DNA of 52,205 bases from a virus. Within the stretch, counting starts at the first letter, position 1. Each line of letters opens with the position of its first letter. Where the stretch lies: the IMG/VR virus record IMGVR_UViG_3300042888_001491, positions 1-52,205 of that record. One strand, given 5' to 3'. Of the stretch, positions 1-7,787 are shown piece by piece. The position numbers and the translations under genes were made by a program. The notes under the pieces were generated by a model, which had not been told where the DNA came from, made no database searches, and was given only the letters and a program-made list of their open reading frames with translations.

Positions 1-1
1 G

Positions 2-133
2 GTTGCGGAGAAACTAAGTTATGAAACTTGTGAGACCTGTGGAGAAAAGGGAGAATTAAGAACAAATATAGGTTGGCATACAACATTATGTGATAAACAC
101 TATGAAGAACATAAATCAAATATTCAAGAATAA
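2..133 (+). CDS. C-terminal fragment of a small zinc-finger-like protein (partial, cut by window edge)
   Basis: An open frame enters from the left edge and ends at TAA 131-133. The 43 visible residues contain C-x2-C (CETCGEKG) followed by GWHTTLCDKHYEEH, a Cys/His arrangement suggesting one small zinc-binding knuckle. The start lies outside the window. The next gene overlaps its 3' end by 32 nt. The specific role is unknown. Confidence 0.55.
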   Translation, partial: VAEKLSYETCETCGEKGELRTNIGWHTTLCDKHYEEHKSNIQE

Positions 134-413
134 TAAACATCTGATGGACGAACCAGAAGTAATGGAGTTAATAGAGTATTGTCGAGAATTGGAAGGTGAT
201 GTTTTGGATGTTAAAATAAATAAACAATACGATAAGGAAGAGATCTTACATAATATTGTAAAAGAAATATATTCTAGTTGTCGTCAGTTAATTAAAGATG
301 AAGAAGAATCCGTAAGATTTGGTGAGACACCAAGAGTTGATTTTGAGAAATCTATAGTTAACCTTAAGAGGTATATCGAAGATATAAATGTAACGTATAA
401 ATTTGGGTTGTGA
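102..413 (+). CDS. hypothetical protein, acidic, helical
   Basis: A 103-residue protein starting MKNINQIFKNN; an upstream GTG at 90 is possible but ATG 102 is the better start. It is rich in Glu, Asp, Lys and Ile, mostly predicted helix by eye, with no signal peptide or membrane segment. I do not recognise a family. Its stop overlaps the GTG start of the next gene (GTGA), which implies co-translation. Confidence 0.6.
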   Translation: MKNINQIFKNNKHLMDEPEVMELIEYCRELEGDVLDVKINKQYDKEEILHNIVKEIYSSCRQLIKDEEESVRFGETPRVDFEKSIVNLKRYIEDINVTYKFGL

Positions 414-730
414 AAAAAATAACATTAAGTGAAAATTGTTTTGGTGTTGATGTATATGTGGATGATGAATCTTTATTCATCCACGAATATGACAATAGAA
501 ATCCTGAAATGATTAGTGACCTACAAGACAAATTATTGGATAAATTAAAATCCTTAAAACATAAACTAGGTATGAATGATTGGACTGATATTGCCAACAT
601 AATTATCGATAAAGGGGATGAGTTCGAATACGATACTGAAAATTCAAGGGACTACGAACCTTGTGATCAGTGCGGAAATTGGAATCATAATCATACTTAT
701 ATAAAAAAAGAAAATGACACAGAAAGTTAA
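410..730 (+). CDS. hypothetical protein with C-terminal CxxC
   Basis: A 106-residue acidic protein using a GTG start that overlaps the preceding TGA. Near the C-terminus, EPCDQCGNWNHNH carries C-x2-C followed by His residues and could bind a metal. There are no membrane segments. Function unknown. Its last 17 nt overlap the next gene. Confidence 0.6.
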   Translation: MKKITLSENCFGVDVYVDDESLFIHEYDNRNPEMISDLQDKLLDKLKSLKHKLGMNDWTDIANIIIDKGDEFEYDTENSRDYEPCDQCGNWNHNHTYIKKENDTES

Positions 731-1019
731 ATTAATAATGATTGAAGAAAAACCATATGTCGTATCATTAAATGATATTGAGATAGGGGATAAAGCAATT
801 GTTACGGTAAATGGGCAATACCCATCAATTGTTGAATGCGAGAATGAGACGGTCTTAAATTTATTAACGCAGTCTAAATTATCTTCAACAAAATCGTTTA
901 AGATCTTTATGGAACCTGAACACATAAAATTTACTTCAGAACAAATTGAAAAAATTCTTGAAAACGAAGGTTTGATGGATGTGACTTTAGAAGATGGAGT
1001 TTATAAATATAGTTTATAA
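714..1019 (+). CDS. hypothetical protein
   Basis: A 101-residue protein starting MTQKVKLIMIEEKPYVV. Alternating hydrophobic residues suggest a beta-rich N-terminal half, followed by a helical C-terminal half with EQIEKILENEG. No recognised domain. It overlaps both neighbours and ends in TAATG with the next start, typical of a tightly coupled phage operon. Confidence 0.6.
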   Translation: MTQKVKLIMIEEKPYVVSLNDIEIGDKAIVTVNGQYPSIVECENETVLNLLTQSKLSSTKSFKIFMEPEHIKFTSEQIEKILENEGLMDVTLEDGVYKYSL

Positions 1020-1657
1020 TGGCTTATATAGAGCACAATTTTTTCCCACTTAAGGTGTGGGTTCGAAACGAATATATGTATCAACATAAGAAAGGTCAGG
1101 GTGATCTAACACCAGGTGTTATTATATCTGTTAGGTGTATGCCAGGTCAAGCGGCTTTATTCCAAGTGTTGTTAGAAAATGGGGTACTAAGGGATAAATT
1201 ACCAAGTCACGCTCTATTACACGAACCTGAGATCCCTAAAGATGATTTACCATTCCACTACTTACAGATTTGGAATTGTTTCTCATATAACTTCACCTTG
1301 TTACATTTATCGTACCTATACGATACAAAAGTTGAGGTCTTTATGAAAGATAAGAAGTTTTATTCAGGAAGTTATTATGGTACAATCAACTGGGGTTCAA
1401 ACGATATGAATACGGACCTATCATTGGCTGAAGATCCATTAGAACATAAGAGTCATCATATTATTTTACTTGATAACGGACAAATTGCGTTACAACCAAA
1501 TAATAGAATAAAATGGTCTGAACCAAGTTTTGTAACCAAACCATTCCCCGAAAAACCTGACTATTTGGTAAACAAGGATTATTATAATTGTGAGGGGTTT
1601 GATAAGTGGCATACTGAGGATAGCGATAGGATGTTCTATGATACAGAAAATGAATGA
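1019..1657 (+). CDS. hypothetical phage protein, 212 aa
   Basis: The start overlaps the previous stop by one base (TAATG). The protein is rich in aromatics (FHYLQIWNCFSYNFT) with a central segment KVEVFMKDKKFYSGSYYGTINW that looks like beta strands. It has no signal peptide, membrane helix or catalytic motif that I recognise. It is probably cytoplasmic and of unknown function. Confidence 0.65.
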   Translation: MAYIEHNFFPLKVWVRNEYMYQHKKGQGDLTPGVIISVRCMPGQAALFQVLLENGVLRDKLPSHALLHEPEIPKDDLPFHYLQIWNCFSYNFTLLHLSYLYDTKVEVFMKDKKFYSGSYYGTINWGSNDMNTDLSLAEDPLEHKSHHIILLDNGQIALQPNNRIKWSEPSFVTKPFPEKPDYLVNKDYYNCEGFDKWHTEDSDRMFYDTENE

Positions 1658-1943
1658 TGAAAATATAACCGAATACGAATATAATCAAATGATTATTGAA
1701 ATATTGGAAAAGAATATTGTCCTTCTAAATCTAAACTTAATAATGAGTTTGTTTGTTATTGTTGAGGTTATTTTATTAATGTTAGATTACATTTCATTTG
1801 TGTTTATGGTTTATGGTCCTTTGATGTTTGCGTTATTCAAGATTTGGAATAACAGACAAGAATTAATTGCAAATGGGATAACGATCCAATACATCCAAGA
1901 TCTCAGAGATAAGAATAAGGAAGACAAAGATTTACCACTTTAA
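1650..1943 (+). CDS. small membrane protein, two transmembrane helices
   Basis: Starting at ATG 1650 (MNDENITEYEYNQ), the protein is 97 residues. An acidic N-terminus is followed by two adjacent hydrophobic helices (roughly residues 22-45 and 48-65), then a charged tail with IQDLRDKNKEDKD. It overlaps the preceding stop by 8 nt. It resembles other small phage inner-membrane proteins only in general layout. Function unknown. Confidence 0.55.
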   Translation: MNDENITEYEYNQMIIEILEKNIVLLNLNLIMSLFVIVEVILLMLDYISFVFMVYGPLMFALFKIWNNRQELIANGITIQYIQDLRDKNKEDKDLPL

Positions 1944-1959
1944 ATAATTTATTGGATTA

Positions 1960-1994
1960 TACTAGGACACTTACATAGACAAGGTGTCTTAGTA
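1960..1994 (+). other. imperfect hairpin after operon
   Basis: TACTAGGACAC and GTGTCTTAGTA form an 11-nt arm inverted repeat with a 13-nt loop, just downstream of the small membrane-protein gene. No T tract follows, so it is not a classical terminator. It could be an mRNA 3' stabiliser or a small RNA. The 1944-2074 interval holds only this hairpin, the terminator and the promoter described next. Confidence 0.4.
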
Positions 1995-2029
1995 TTAAAA
2001 CAAAATGAATAAGATTTTAGAAAAAATGT

Positions 2030-2064
2030 ATCCCCCGATTTGATTAAGTTGGGGGATTTTTTTA
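2030..2064 (+). terminator. Rho-independent terminator
   Basis: CCCCC and GGGGG pair across a 14-nt loop and are followed by a run of T. The stem ends the first operon. The downstream promoter overlaps its T tract. Confidence 0.65.
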
Positions 2065-2070
2065 TTTTTG
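2040..2070 (+). promoter_or_regulatory. Bacteroidota-type promoter (TTG-N20-TATTTTTG)
   Basis: TTG at 2040-2042 and TATTTTTG at 2063-2070 are separated by 20 nt, matching the known -33/-7 pattern of Bacteroidota housekeeping sigma. The -7 box ends 4 nt before ATG 2075, so transcription would begin at or beside the start codon. Confidence 0.6.
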
Positions 2071-2074
2071 TGGT

Positions 2075-3922
2075 ATGTTAGTAGTTGAAGGTAAAACATT
2101 CAGTAAGTTTGTTGAGAAGAAGTCGTATAGAATAAAGACTTTCCTCAACTATTGTCCTGTTAATAAAAATTTATCGGGCGTTAGAACATATAACACTGAC
2201 GATTACGCCTTATCTGATAATAAAGAAAGGTTTTATTCTGACTCATTATTGTTAACTGAGGAGGACTTTATTAAACATTATGGTAATGTACTTTCTGCGG
2301 TTCATTTTGAAAGACAAAGAGTTTTTATTGAGGAGTGTGAAAATAAAATCTCTATTAAGTATCAATACCAAACTAGAGACAGAAGAGTTGGGAAAAAATA
2401 CTTTAGGGTAAGAAAAACAACAAGGTACCTCACATTCAACTTCAAAACAAAATTATTTTATTCGGGGGTCTTTTCTACCAAACAGAAAAAAATTATTAGT
2501 AGAACTATGAAAATAAACCCTACTAATGAGGCAATTTATGGATTGTATAGTAGTTTAGGTATTGATAAAGATATTAAACCTGACTTTTACTTCTTTAGTT
2601 TTTTTGAAAAAATTTGGGATAGATTGGGTATAACTAATGCCCAAGACTTTAAAACTGATAATATTAGAAATTTCTATACCCTAACCACCTATTTGGTAAA
2701 TGGTGTTAAAGTACCTAATAATTGGAAGAAGTTCGGAGGAACATTTTTCTCAAGGGTTGAATTGCGTAAACACAATATGAATCTTGTTGATGCGATGATG
2801 AGTAAGATGAATCTCAAAGGATCCAAAGTTAAAAAGATCCTCAACGAGATTGAATGGGTTGCTTTCGATAGAATGTTTATGATGTATACTATGTTAGGGA
2901 TCGATAGTTTTAACCAACTTCCGGATGAATTATTTGATGAACGATATAGAGTGGGTAGATCATACCCAAATCAAAACATAGAAGATCTAATTCCGGTTCC
3001 TAATTACGATGAAGAGGTGCCGGTTTCTGTTCACTATGATGAAGAAAGATGTGGTAGATATTGGTACTCAACCTCAAAGGAACAACAAAAAAATCTTATT
3101 AATGTATTGGGAAATGTTTTAACAAAAAAAGAAAAAGAGAGAATTGTTAAAATAGGTTTTCTGTGGGATGATAGACATTTTGATACCCTATATGAACACA
3201 TAGCATTTAAGAGTGAACTTGAGAAATTGGGTGAAAAAGTAAGATTTAAATTTAACTCTGAAGCGGAATTTAATGAGGAACACGAGGAATTCAGTCGATT
3301 AATTGATTCATATAAAAAAGGTGAGGTTGAAAGATTCTATGGTGATGTTGATTCGTTAGAAACCCCAATTGAGTATGAAAATGAAACATATTATCCGGTG
3401 TTACTCCGTAAAACAAATGATTACGAAAAAGAGTCCCAACACCAAAGAAACTGCGTGAGAACTTACACTGAAAGACCTGAATGTTTAATATTCTCAATAA
3501 GAAAGGGATCCGTCGATGGTGATGATAGAATTACGGTGGAATATCAATACAGAAATAATGAATTAATAAACGTCCAAGAACGAGCAAGATTTAATAATGA
3601 ACCTTCTTTAACATTCTCACACGTCGCAAGAATCCAATTGGTGAATATTAATTTATTGTATAAATTGGGAACTCTTAAATTACCAAAAATGATTAAAAAA
3701 TATCGTAATGGTAAAGAGATTGAACAACAGGCGGTGTTTAATGAAGCCAATTTAGTTGGTGAAAGGGGTAGACTGATTAGAATGACACCAAGTTGGGACG
3801 TTACCACTACTGAATTTTCACCCTATTATGACCCCCTTTTTGAATATCCGTTGCCGGAATATAATGAAATTGAACCTGTAAGATACGATGATTGGTTAGC
3901 CGGTGACGATCTATTACCATAA
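2075..3922 (+). CDS. PcfJ-like protein
   Basis: A 615-residue protein. The C-terminal third carries the pattern seen in PcfJ-like proteins of phages and conjugative elements: QHQRNCVRTYTERPECLIFS, then ITVEYQY and INVQERARFNNEP (about residues 450-510), i.e. a conserved Cys-containing helix followed by a strand-rich core. The N-terminal part is basic and aromatic with no recognised domain. The molecular function of PcfJ-like proteins is not established. It is monocistronic or leads the short operon with the lipoprotein at 3937, and its promoter gives a possibly leaderless mRNA. Confidence 0.6.
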   Translation: MLVVEGKTFSKFVEKKSYRIKTFLNYCPVNKNLSGVRTYNTDDYALSDNKERFYSDSLLLTEEDFIKHYGNVLSAVHFERQRVFIEECENKISIKYQYQTRDRRVGKKYFRVRKTTRYLTFNFKTKLFYSGVFSTKQKKIISRTMKINPTNEAIYGLYSSLGIDKDIKPDFYFFSFFEKIWDRLGITNAQDFKTDNIRNFYTLTTYLVNGVKVPNNWKKFGGTFFSRVELRKHNMNLVDAMMSKMNLKGSKVKKILNEIEWVAFDRMFMMYTMLGIDSFNQLPDELFDERYRVGRSYPNQNIEDLIPVPNYDEEVPVSVHYDEERCGRYWYSTSKEQQKNLINVLGNVLTKKEKERIVKIGFLWDDRHFDTLYEHIAFKSELEKLGEKVRFKFNSEAEFNEEHEEFSRLIDSYKKGEVERFYGDVDSLETPIEYENETYYPVLLRKTNDYEKESQHQRNCVRTYTERPECLIFSIRKGSVDGDDRITVEYQYRNNELINVQERARFNNEPSLTFSHVARIQLVNINLLYKLGTLKLPKMIKKYRNGKEIEQQAVFNEANLVGERGRLIRMTPSWDVTTTEFSPYYDPLFEYPLPEYNEIEPVRYDDWLAGDDLLP

Positions 3923-3936
3923 TAAAAAAACATAAT

Positions 3937-4170
3937 ATGAAAAAATTACTTTTTATTTCTCTTTTATTGGTATCTTGTGCTGGTAAAAAATACAAATACG
4001 AAATCAGAGGAAAGGTCTATGTCCCAACCTCAGGTATAAACCCAATGCACGATGCCATTTGGTATACCGATACCATATCGTTTGATGGGGACACTGCATA
4101 TTATTTTAATAGTGATGGGAGTGAAGTAAGAATTAAACCTCCATTTAAAATTTTTAAATTAAATAAATGA
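3937..4170 (+). CDS. small lipoprotein
   Basis: A 77-residue protein with a type II signal peptide: MKKLLFISLLLVSC followed by AGKK, a good lipobox with the lipidated Cys at residue 14. The mature part is about 60 residues, beta-rich and without a recognised domain. It should be anchored in a host membrane facing the periplasm or surface. The gene overlaps the next start by 4 nt. Confidence 0.65.
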   Translation: MKKLLFISLLLVSCAGKKYKYEIRGKVYVPTSGINPMHDAIWYTDTISFDGDTAYYFNSDGSEVRIKPPFKIFKLNK

Positions 4171-4748
4171 AAACATATAAACAATTACCGATACCTGAAG
4201 ATTCTGCTTGGAGTAGAAATACTTTATTTAGTAGATTACATTGGAGAATAAAATACTTTCTTACCGGTGTAAAAAACATTTTTAAATGGATGCCAACTAT
4301 TTACCACGATAGAGATTGGGACGGTAACTTTATCCTAAAAATATTACAAAAGAAAATCGAGTTCCAAAGAAAGGAACTTGTCAATGCCAATAGACATATG
4401 GATATTGATAGAGATAATCGTTATATGACTTTGGCTCTTAACTTACTTGAAAGAGTTATGGAAGAACATTATCAATTAGAATGTATGGATTATTGGGACA
4501 CTAATATTAGTTTTGAAGATGTACCAAATAAACCAGATCTAAAATCTATTGAGATTGAAATAACGGGTGAAAGATTTGATGAATACTTAAATAAGTATCC
4601 TTCTTCAGTTCGTGATGTTATCAAAAAGAATGGAGAACAAGTTGATAAAAAACGTTTATGTTTATTGGTGTCTTACCATAACCATAATAAAGCAAATAAA
4701 CTTCTTTTCCGAGTTTTGGAGGAAAGGCTGGCTCAATGGTGGGATTAA
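4167..4748 (+). CDS. hypothetical phage protein, 193 aa
   Basis: Starts with ATGA overlap after the lipoprotein. The pattern NTLFSRLHWRIKYFLTGVKN then YHDRDWDGNF, and a long helix KILQKKIEFQRKEL, resembles a hypothetical protein family I associate with tailed phages, but I cannot name it. No membrane helix or catalytic motif is evident. Confidence 0.6.
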   Translation: MKTYKQLPIPEDSAWSRNTLFSRLHWRIKYFLTGVKNIFKWMPTIYHDRDWDGNFILKILQKKIEFQRKELVNANRHMDIDRDNRYMTLALNLLERVMEEHYQLECMDYWDTNISFEDVPNKPDLKSIEIEITGERFDEYLNKYPSSVRDVIKKNGEQVDKKRLCLLVSYHNHNKANKLLFRVLEERLAQWWD

Positions 4749-4766
4749 AATTAGAACAAATTCCAT

Positions 4767-4797
4767 TTGATAGTAATTGAAAAAATGATTAAATTTG
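4767..4797 (+). promoter_or_regulatory. Bacteroidota-type promoter (TTG-N20-TAAATTTG)
   Basis: TTG 4767-4769 and TAAATTTG 4790-4797 are exactly 20 nt apart. Unlike other promoters here it leaves a leader of about 37 nt before ATG 4839. It would drive the small membrane protein and SPFH genes. Confidence 0.6.
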
Positions 4798-4838
4798 TAT
4801 CTCACAAGTAATAACCAATAAATAAAATATGAAGTAGT

Positions 4839-5057
4839 ATGTTTAATAAAATTAAATTAGGAGGGTGGGGAGTCACCATACTAGTTATAATACATCTTTA
4901 CGTTGTAAACTTATACACTGAGTTTATCTTAAGTAGGGAAGTATCGATCGAATTACAAATTGTGTCGACATTAGGAGTTTTGGTTAGCACATATTATATG
5001 TTTAAACTCATTTACAAATTTATTTATAACAATTTAAAAGAAAAAAAAGATGATTAG
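4839..5057 (+). CDS. small membrane protein, two transmembrane helices
   Basis: A 72-residue protein with two hydrophobic helices (about 10-28 and 38-62) and a lysine-rich C-terminal tail (NLKEKKDD). It overlaps the start of the SPFH gene by 8 nt, so the two are probably made together and may interact in the inner membrane. No family recognised. Confidence 0.6.
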   Translation: MFNKIKLGGWGVTILVIIHLYVVNLYTEFILSREVSIELQIVSTLGVLVSTYYMFKLIYKFIYNNLKEKKDD

Positions 5058-6003
5058 TACATTAATTTTTATTACAGGTTTAATTGCGGCAATCCTCATC
5101 GCATTAAAAACACGAGGAAGTATGTTTAAAGTTGAAACAGATCGATGGAATGATACCAGAGAGACATTTCAAGCGAGTTGGTTAATCAAGCCTATTGGTG
5201 TTTTCGTTTTAGGTTTAATTTTATCGATGGTTCAACCATTTGCCCTTGAAAAAGTAGATAGTGGATACAAAGGTTTAAAAGTTAGTTTGGTAGGATCTCA
5301 ACGTGGTGTTACAAATTACCAATACAAAACAGGGTGGGTAGTTTATAATACTTGGACAGAACAGATGTTAGAGTTCCCAACGTTCCAACAACACATTGAG
5401 TATGATGACCAACAAGTAATCACAAAAGGTGGATTCCCTGCAACCATTAAACCAACATTTAACTACTCTTTGAAAGAGGCAAATATTGGGGATATGTTCG
5501 TGAATTTACGATTGGATGTGAAACAAGTAGAGCAAGGATGGTTGAAAAACGCAATTATCGGAGCGGTGAATGACGTGGCAAACACTTGGGAGGTTGATAG
5601 TATCTTTGGACACAGACAAGCATTTGAAGCATCTATCGTCGCTGAATGTAACGTTCGATTATCTAAATGGTTCAACGTATCACAATTACGTACAAACATC
5701 ACACCACCTGAAGCATTACAAGAATCAATTATCGCTAAAACAAAGGCGATCCAACAAGCGGAAGCATCGGAACAACAAGCATTAACTGCGATTGCTGAAG
5801 GTAAACGTAAAGTTGCTGTAGCTAGAGCTGACTCTGCGGAATTAATCATTAACGCTTACGCCGCGGCACAAGCAATTAAGATTAAACAAAATCAAATTAC
5901 ACCAATGTATATTGAGTATTTGAAAGCACAAGCTTGGGACGGGAAATTGCCAACAACAATGGCAGGTAATAGTGGAATGTTTTTAAACTTAAATAAAAAA
6001 TAA
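5050..6003 (+). CDS. SPFH/Band 7 (prohibitin-like) membrane protein
   Basis: A 317-residue protein with two N-terminal membrane helices (residues 1-19 and about 48-66), then a Band 7/SPFH domain: VDSGYKGLKVSL, VITKGGFPATIKPTFNYSL, IGAVNDVANTWEVDSIFGHR. A long Ala/Glu/Gln-rich coiled coil follows (IAKTKAIQQAEASEQQALTA) and the end reads WDGKLPTTMAG, as in many prohibitin/HflC-like proteins. Family members form large ring scaffolds on membranes and modulate membrane proteases. In a phage it could organise the host membrane or protect lysis or secretion machinery; that role is inference. Confidence 0.8.
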   Translation: MISTLIFITGLIAAILIALKTRGSMFKVETDRWNDTRETFQASWLIKPIGVFVLGLILSMVQPFALEKVDSGYKGLKVSLVGSQRGVTNYQYKTGWVVYNTWTEQMLEFPTFQQHIEYDDQQVITKGGFPATIKPTFNYSLKEANIGDMFVNLRLDVKQVEQGWLKNAIIGAVNDVANTWEVDSIFGHRQAFEASIVAECNVRLSKWFNVSQLRTNITPPEALQESIIAKTKAIQQAEASEQQALTAIAEGKRKVAVARADSAELIINAYAAAQAIKIKQNQITPMYIEYLKAQAWDGKLPTTMAGNSGMFLNLNKK

Positions 6004-6004
6004 T

Positions 6005-6226
6005 ATGCAAACATTAATTTTTAATACAACCTTAAAAACGGTTAAAGTACTAAGTAATTATAGACACACAGGAGATGTTGTGGAATCTTTTGATAATGTC
6101 CCAACCGTTAAATGTTCTGAGTTAGGTTTTTACGAGGTAATGCAGAAAATGGATACAGAATCCTTAGGTGTAATCCCCGTGATGAGATTACCAATCTCAA
6201 ATACAAATATGATTATTGTTAAATAA
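6005..6226 (+). CDS. hypothetical protein, 73 aa
   Basis: A short protein starting MQTLIFNTTLKTVKVL immediately after the SPFH stop, with a strand-rich pattern ending in PISNTNMIIVK. No recognised family. A strong terminator follows, making this the last gene of the SPFH operon. Confidence 0.6.
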   Translation: MQTLIFNTTLKTVKVLSNYRHTGDVVESFDNVPTVKCSELGFYEVMQKMDTESLGVIPVMRLPISNTNMIIVK

Positions 6227-6235
6227 TTAAACCAA

Positions 6236-6263
6236 CCCCACCCCAATAAGGTGGGGTTTTTTT
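6236..6263 (+). terminator. Rho-independent terminator
   Basis: CCCCACC, loop CCAATAA, GGTGGGG, then seven T. The same loop recurs in the next terminator at 6711. Confidence 0.85.
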
Positions 6264-6306
6264 ATATGTTAATTCTCATATAATGGAGAATATATGGTAG
6301 TTAACA

Positions 6307-6315
6307 TATATTTAT
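6307..6315 (+). promoter_or_regulatory. ATATTTAT-type promoter candidate
   Basis: TATATTTAT lies 4 nt before ATG 6320 and no TTG is found 20 nt upstream. The same motif precedes other leader-peptide genes in the window. Confidence 0.4.
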
Positions 6316-6319
6316 CATT

Positions 6320-6655
6320 ATGAAAAAGATTGTAAAACTTACAGAATCCGATTTAATTAGAATCGTACAAAGAGTTATCCAAGAAGGTAAAACAGATAAA
6401 GGAGTTAAGGAAAAGGATGTTGACGTTAAACTCGATAGATTTCAAGAAACAATTAAAAACTTTATTAAATCACACGATTGTAAAGTAAAACAAGTTGGTA
6501 ACGATTTTGAAATTCATTGTGATGGAAAACACGTTGGACAAGTTATGTTCCGAAAAGATGGAATAACCGTTAAAAAGGTTGGTAGTAAATTTGGTAAAGA
6601 ATTTAAATTTAATGAACTTGGTAAAGTAAAAAGTGAAATAAAAGGATTGATCTAA
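6320..6655 (+). CDS. leader-peptide protein (KLTESDL type), candidate virion protein
   Basis: A 111-residue protein whose N-terminus reads MKKIVKLTESDL then IRIVQRVIQEG, an amphipathic leader also found in shortened forms in other genes here. LTE within it fits the [I/L]-x-E cleavage rule of T4-type prohead proteases. The rest is Lys-rich: a helix (FQETIKNFIKSHDCKV) followed by short strands. Function unknown. The stop overlaps a mini-ORF that repeats the leader. Confidence 0.6.
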   Translation: MKKIVKLTESDLIRIVQRVIQEGKTDKGVKEKDVDVKLDRFQETIKNFIKSHDCKVKQVGNDFEIHCDGKHVGQVMFRKDGITVKKVGSKFGKEFKFNELGKVKSEIKGLI

Positions 6656-6702
6656 TGAAAATTATCAAACTAACCGAATCTGATTTAACCAATATTATAT
6701 AA
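6655..6702 (+). CDS. orphan leader-peptide mini-ORF
   Basis: A 15-codon ORF, MKIIKLTESDLTNII, starts in the stop codon of the previous gene and ends just before a terminator. It consists only of the leader motif. It may be a relic of a deleted paralogue or an expressed peptide. Coding status is uncertain. Confidence 0.35.
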   Translation: MKIIKLTESDLTNII

Positions 6703-6710
6703 TATTAATA

Positions 6711-6735
6711 CCCACCCCAATAAGGTGGGTTTTTT
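6711..6735 (+). terminator. Rho-independent terminator
   Basis: CCCACC, loop CCAATAA, GGTGGG, then six T. It is nearly a copy of the terminator at 6236. Confidence 0.8.
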
Positions 6736-6752
6736 ATTTAAAAATGTTTTAT

Positions 6753-6760
6753 TATATTTG
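6753..6760 (+). promoter_or_regulatory. TATATTTG -7 box
   Basis: TATATTTG ends 4 nt before ATG 6765. A clear TTG is not seen at the expected distance because the region overlaps the upstream terminator. This spacing argues for a start at 6765 and against an ATG at 6744, which lies upstream of the box. Confidence 0.5.
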
Positions 6761-6764
6761 TGAT

Positions 6765-7298
6765 ATGAGTAAGATAGATTGGATTTTAGAACAACACAAA
6801 AGTACGAATCATCAATATGATACGTATCTTCCGTATGAATTTCACTTGAGAATGGTTTCAAATGTTGCACAGGAATTTATTAATTTTGTGCCGGATAGAA
6901 ATGATGGGGAAACTTCATTTAGAGGATCAGTACTTATTGCAACTTGGGGTCACGACCTAATTGAGGACACTCGTGTTTCATACAATGATGTGAAGAATCA
7001 TTTGGGTCAAGATGCTGCCGACATCATTTACGCAGTTACCAACGAGAAAGGTAAGAACCGTAAAGAACGAGCAAACGACAAATACTACGAAGGTATTAGA
7101 AATACGCCAGGTGCGGTGTTCGTTAAGTTGTGTGATCGTATTGCGAACGTACAATACTCAAAGATGACAGGTAGTCGTATGTTTGAGATGTATAAGAAAG
7201 AAAGTGATAACTTCTTGACTAGCTTAGGTTTTGTTGAAGGGCAAGCACATCCCCTTGGTGAAATGTGTAATTATTTAGAAAACTTATTTAATGATTGA
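6765..7298 (+). CDS. HD-domain metal-dependent phosphohydrolase, SpoT/MESH1-like
   Basis: A 178-residue protein with the HD signature IATWGHDLIEDT (His63-Asp64), an upstream His27 and a later KLCDRIANV (Asp about 125), the order expected for the HD domain of RelA/SpoT-type and MESH1-like hydrolases that remove the 3' diphosphate from (p)ppGpp. No synthetase or TGS domain is present. It could lower host alarmone or hydrolyse another nucleotide; the substrate cannot be read from sequence. It has its own promoter, and the next gene starts 2 nt after its stop. Confidence 0.75.
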   Translation: MSKIDWILEQHKSTNHQYDTYLPYEFHLRMVSNVAQEFINFVPDRNDGETSFRGSVLIATWGHDLIEDTRVSYNDVKNHLGQDAADIIYAVTNEKGKNRKERANDKYYEGIRNTPGAVFVKLCDRIANVQYSKMTGSRMFEMYKKESDNFLTSLGFVEGQAHPLGEMCNYLENLFND

Positions 7299-7300
7299 TT

Positions 7301-7519
7301 ATGGAAAATAGAAGTAGACATTACGGAGACGTTGTAAAATGGATTGAAAAGGTAATTGATTCTTGTGAGACATATCAACAAACATTAGCAGCTAAAATGT
7401 TAATAGTTAATTTTGGTAAACAAATGTCTCGTAACAAAGTTGATACTAGATTAATGTGGGGTATAAGATCTTCATTGGATCTTACATTAACTATTAAACG
7501 TGATAAATTGATAAATTGA
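7301..7519 (+). CDS. hypothetical protein, 72 aa
   Basis: A basic, helical protein starting MENRSRHYGDVVKWIEKVID. No signal peptide or membrane helix. It follows the HD-domain gene by 2 nt and is probably co-transcribed. Family not recognised. Confidence 0.55.
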   Translation: MENRSRHYGDVVKWIEKVIDSCETYQQTLAAKMLIVNFGKQMSRNKVDTRLMWGIRSSLDLTLTIKRDKLIN

Positions 7520-7532
7520 TAAAACTTGCGGA

Positions 7533-7784
7533 ATGAATGGTAAACTAGTAAAATCACTTGGTGAATGGTTTGTTAAGTATGATAATGACGGACATATTGT
7601 ACTTTACCCATTGTGCCCACAAACTTTAGTGTGGGCGAATAATCCATTGACCCAAAAGTTTATAAAAGAAGACATTGAGGTGGTTTTTTCTTTAATAGTT
7701 AAGGGTGAGTATTGTGAAACAAAAGAAATGTTGTTAAAAAACTATCAGGCAAAAATCACCTCCGTTGATCACGAAACAATATAA
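7533..7784 (+). CDS. hypothetical protein, 83 aa
   Basis: Starts MNGKLVKSLGEWFVKYDNDG. Tryptophans are spaced through a strand-rich first half (IVLYPLCPQTLVWANN), followed by a helical C-terminal half. No recognised domain. It lies in the operon that starts at 6765. Confidence 0.55.
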   Translation: MNGKLVKSLGEWFVKYDNDGHIVLYPLCPQTLVWANNPLTQKFIKEDIEVVFSLIVKGEYCETKEMLLKNYQAKITSVDHETI

Positions 7785-7787
7785 AGA

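Noticed and set aside
2005-2043. Mini-ORF MNKILEKMYPPI
   Set aside because: Twelve codons overlapping a terminator hairpin with no other support.
6744-6764. Upstream start (MFYYICD) for the HD-domain protein
   Set aside because: It overlaps the TATATTTG promoter; the ATG at 6765 has the recurrent 4-nt spacing and gives a normal N-terminus.
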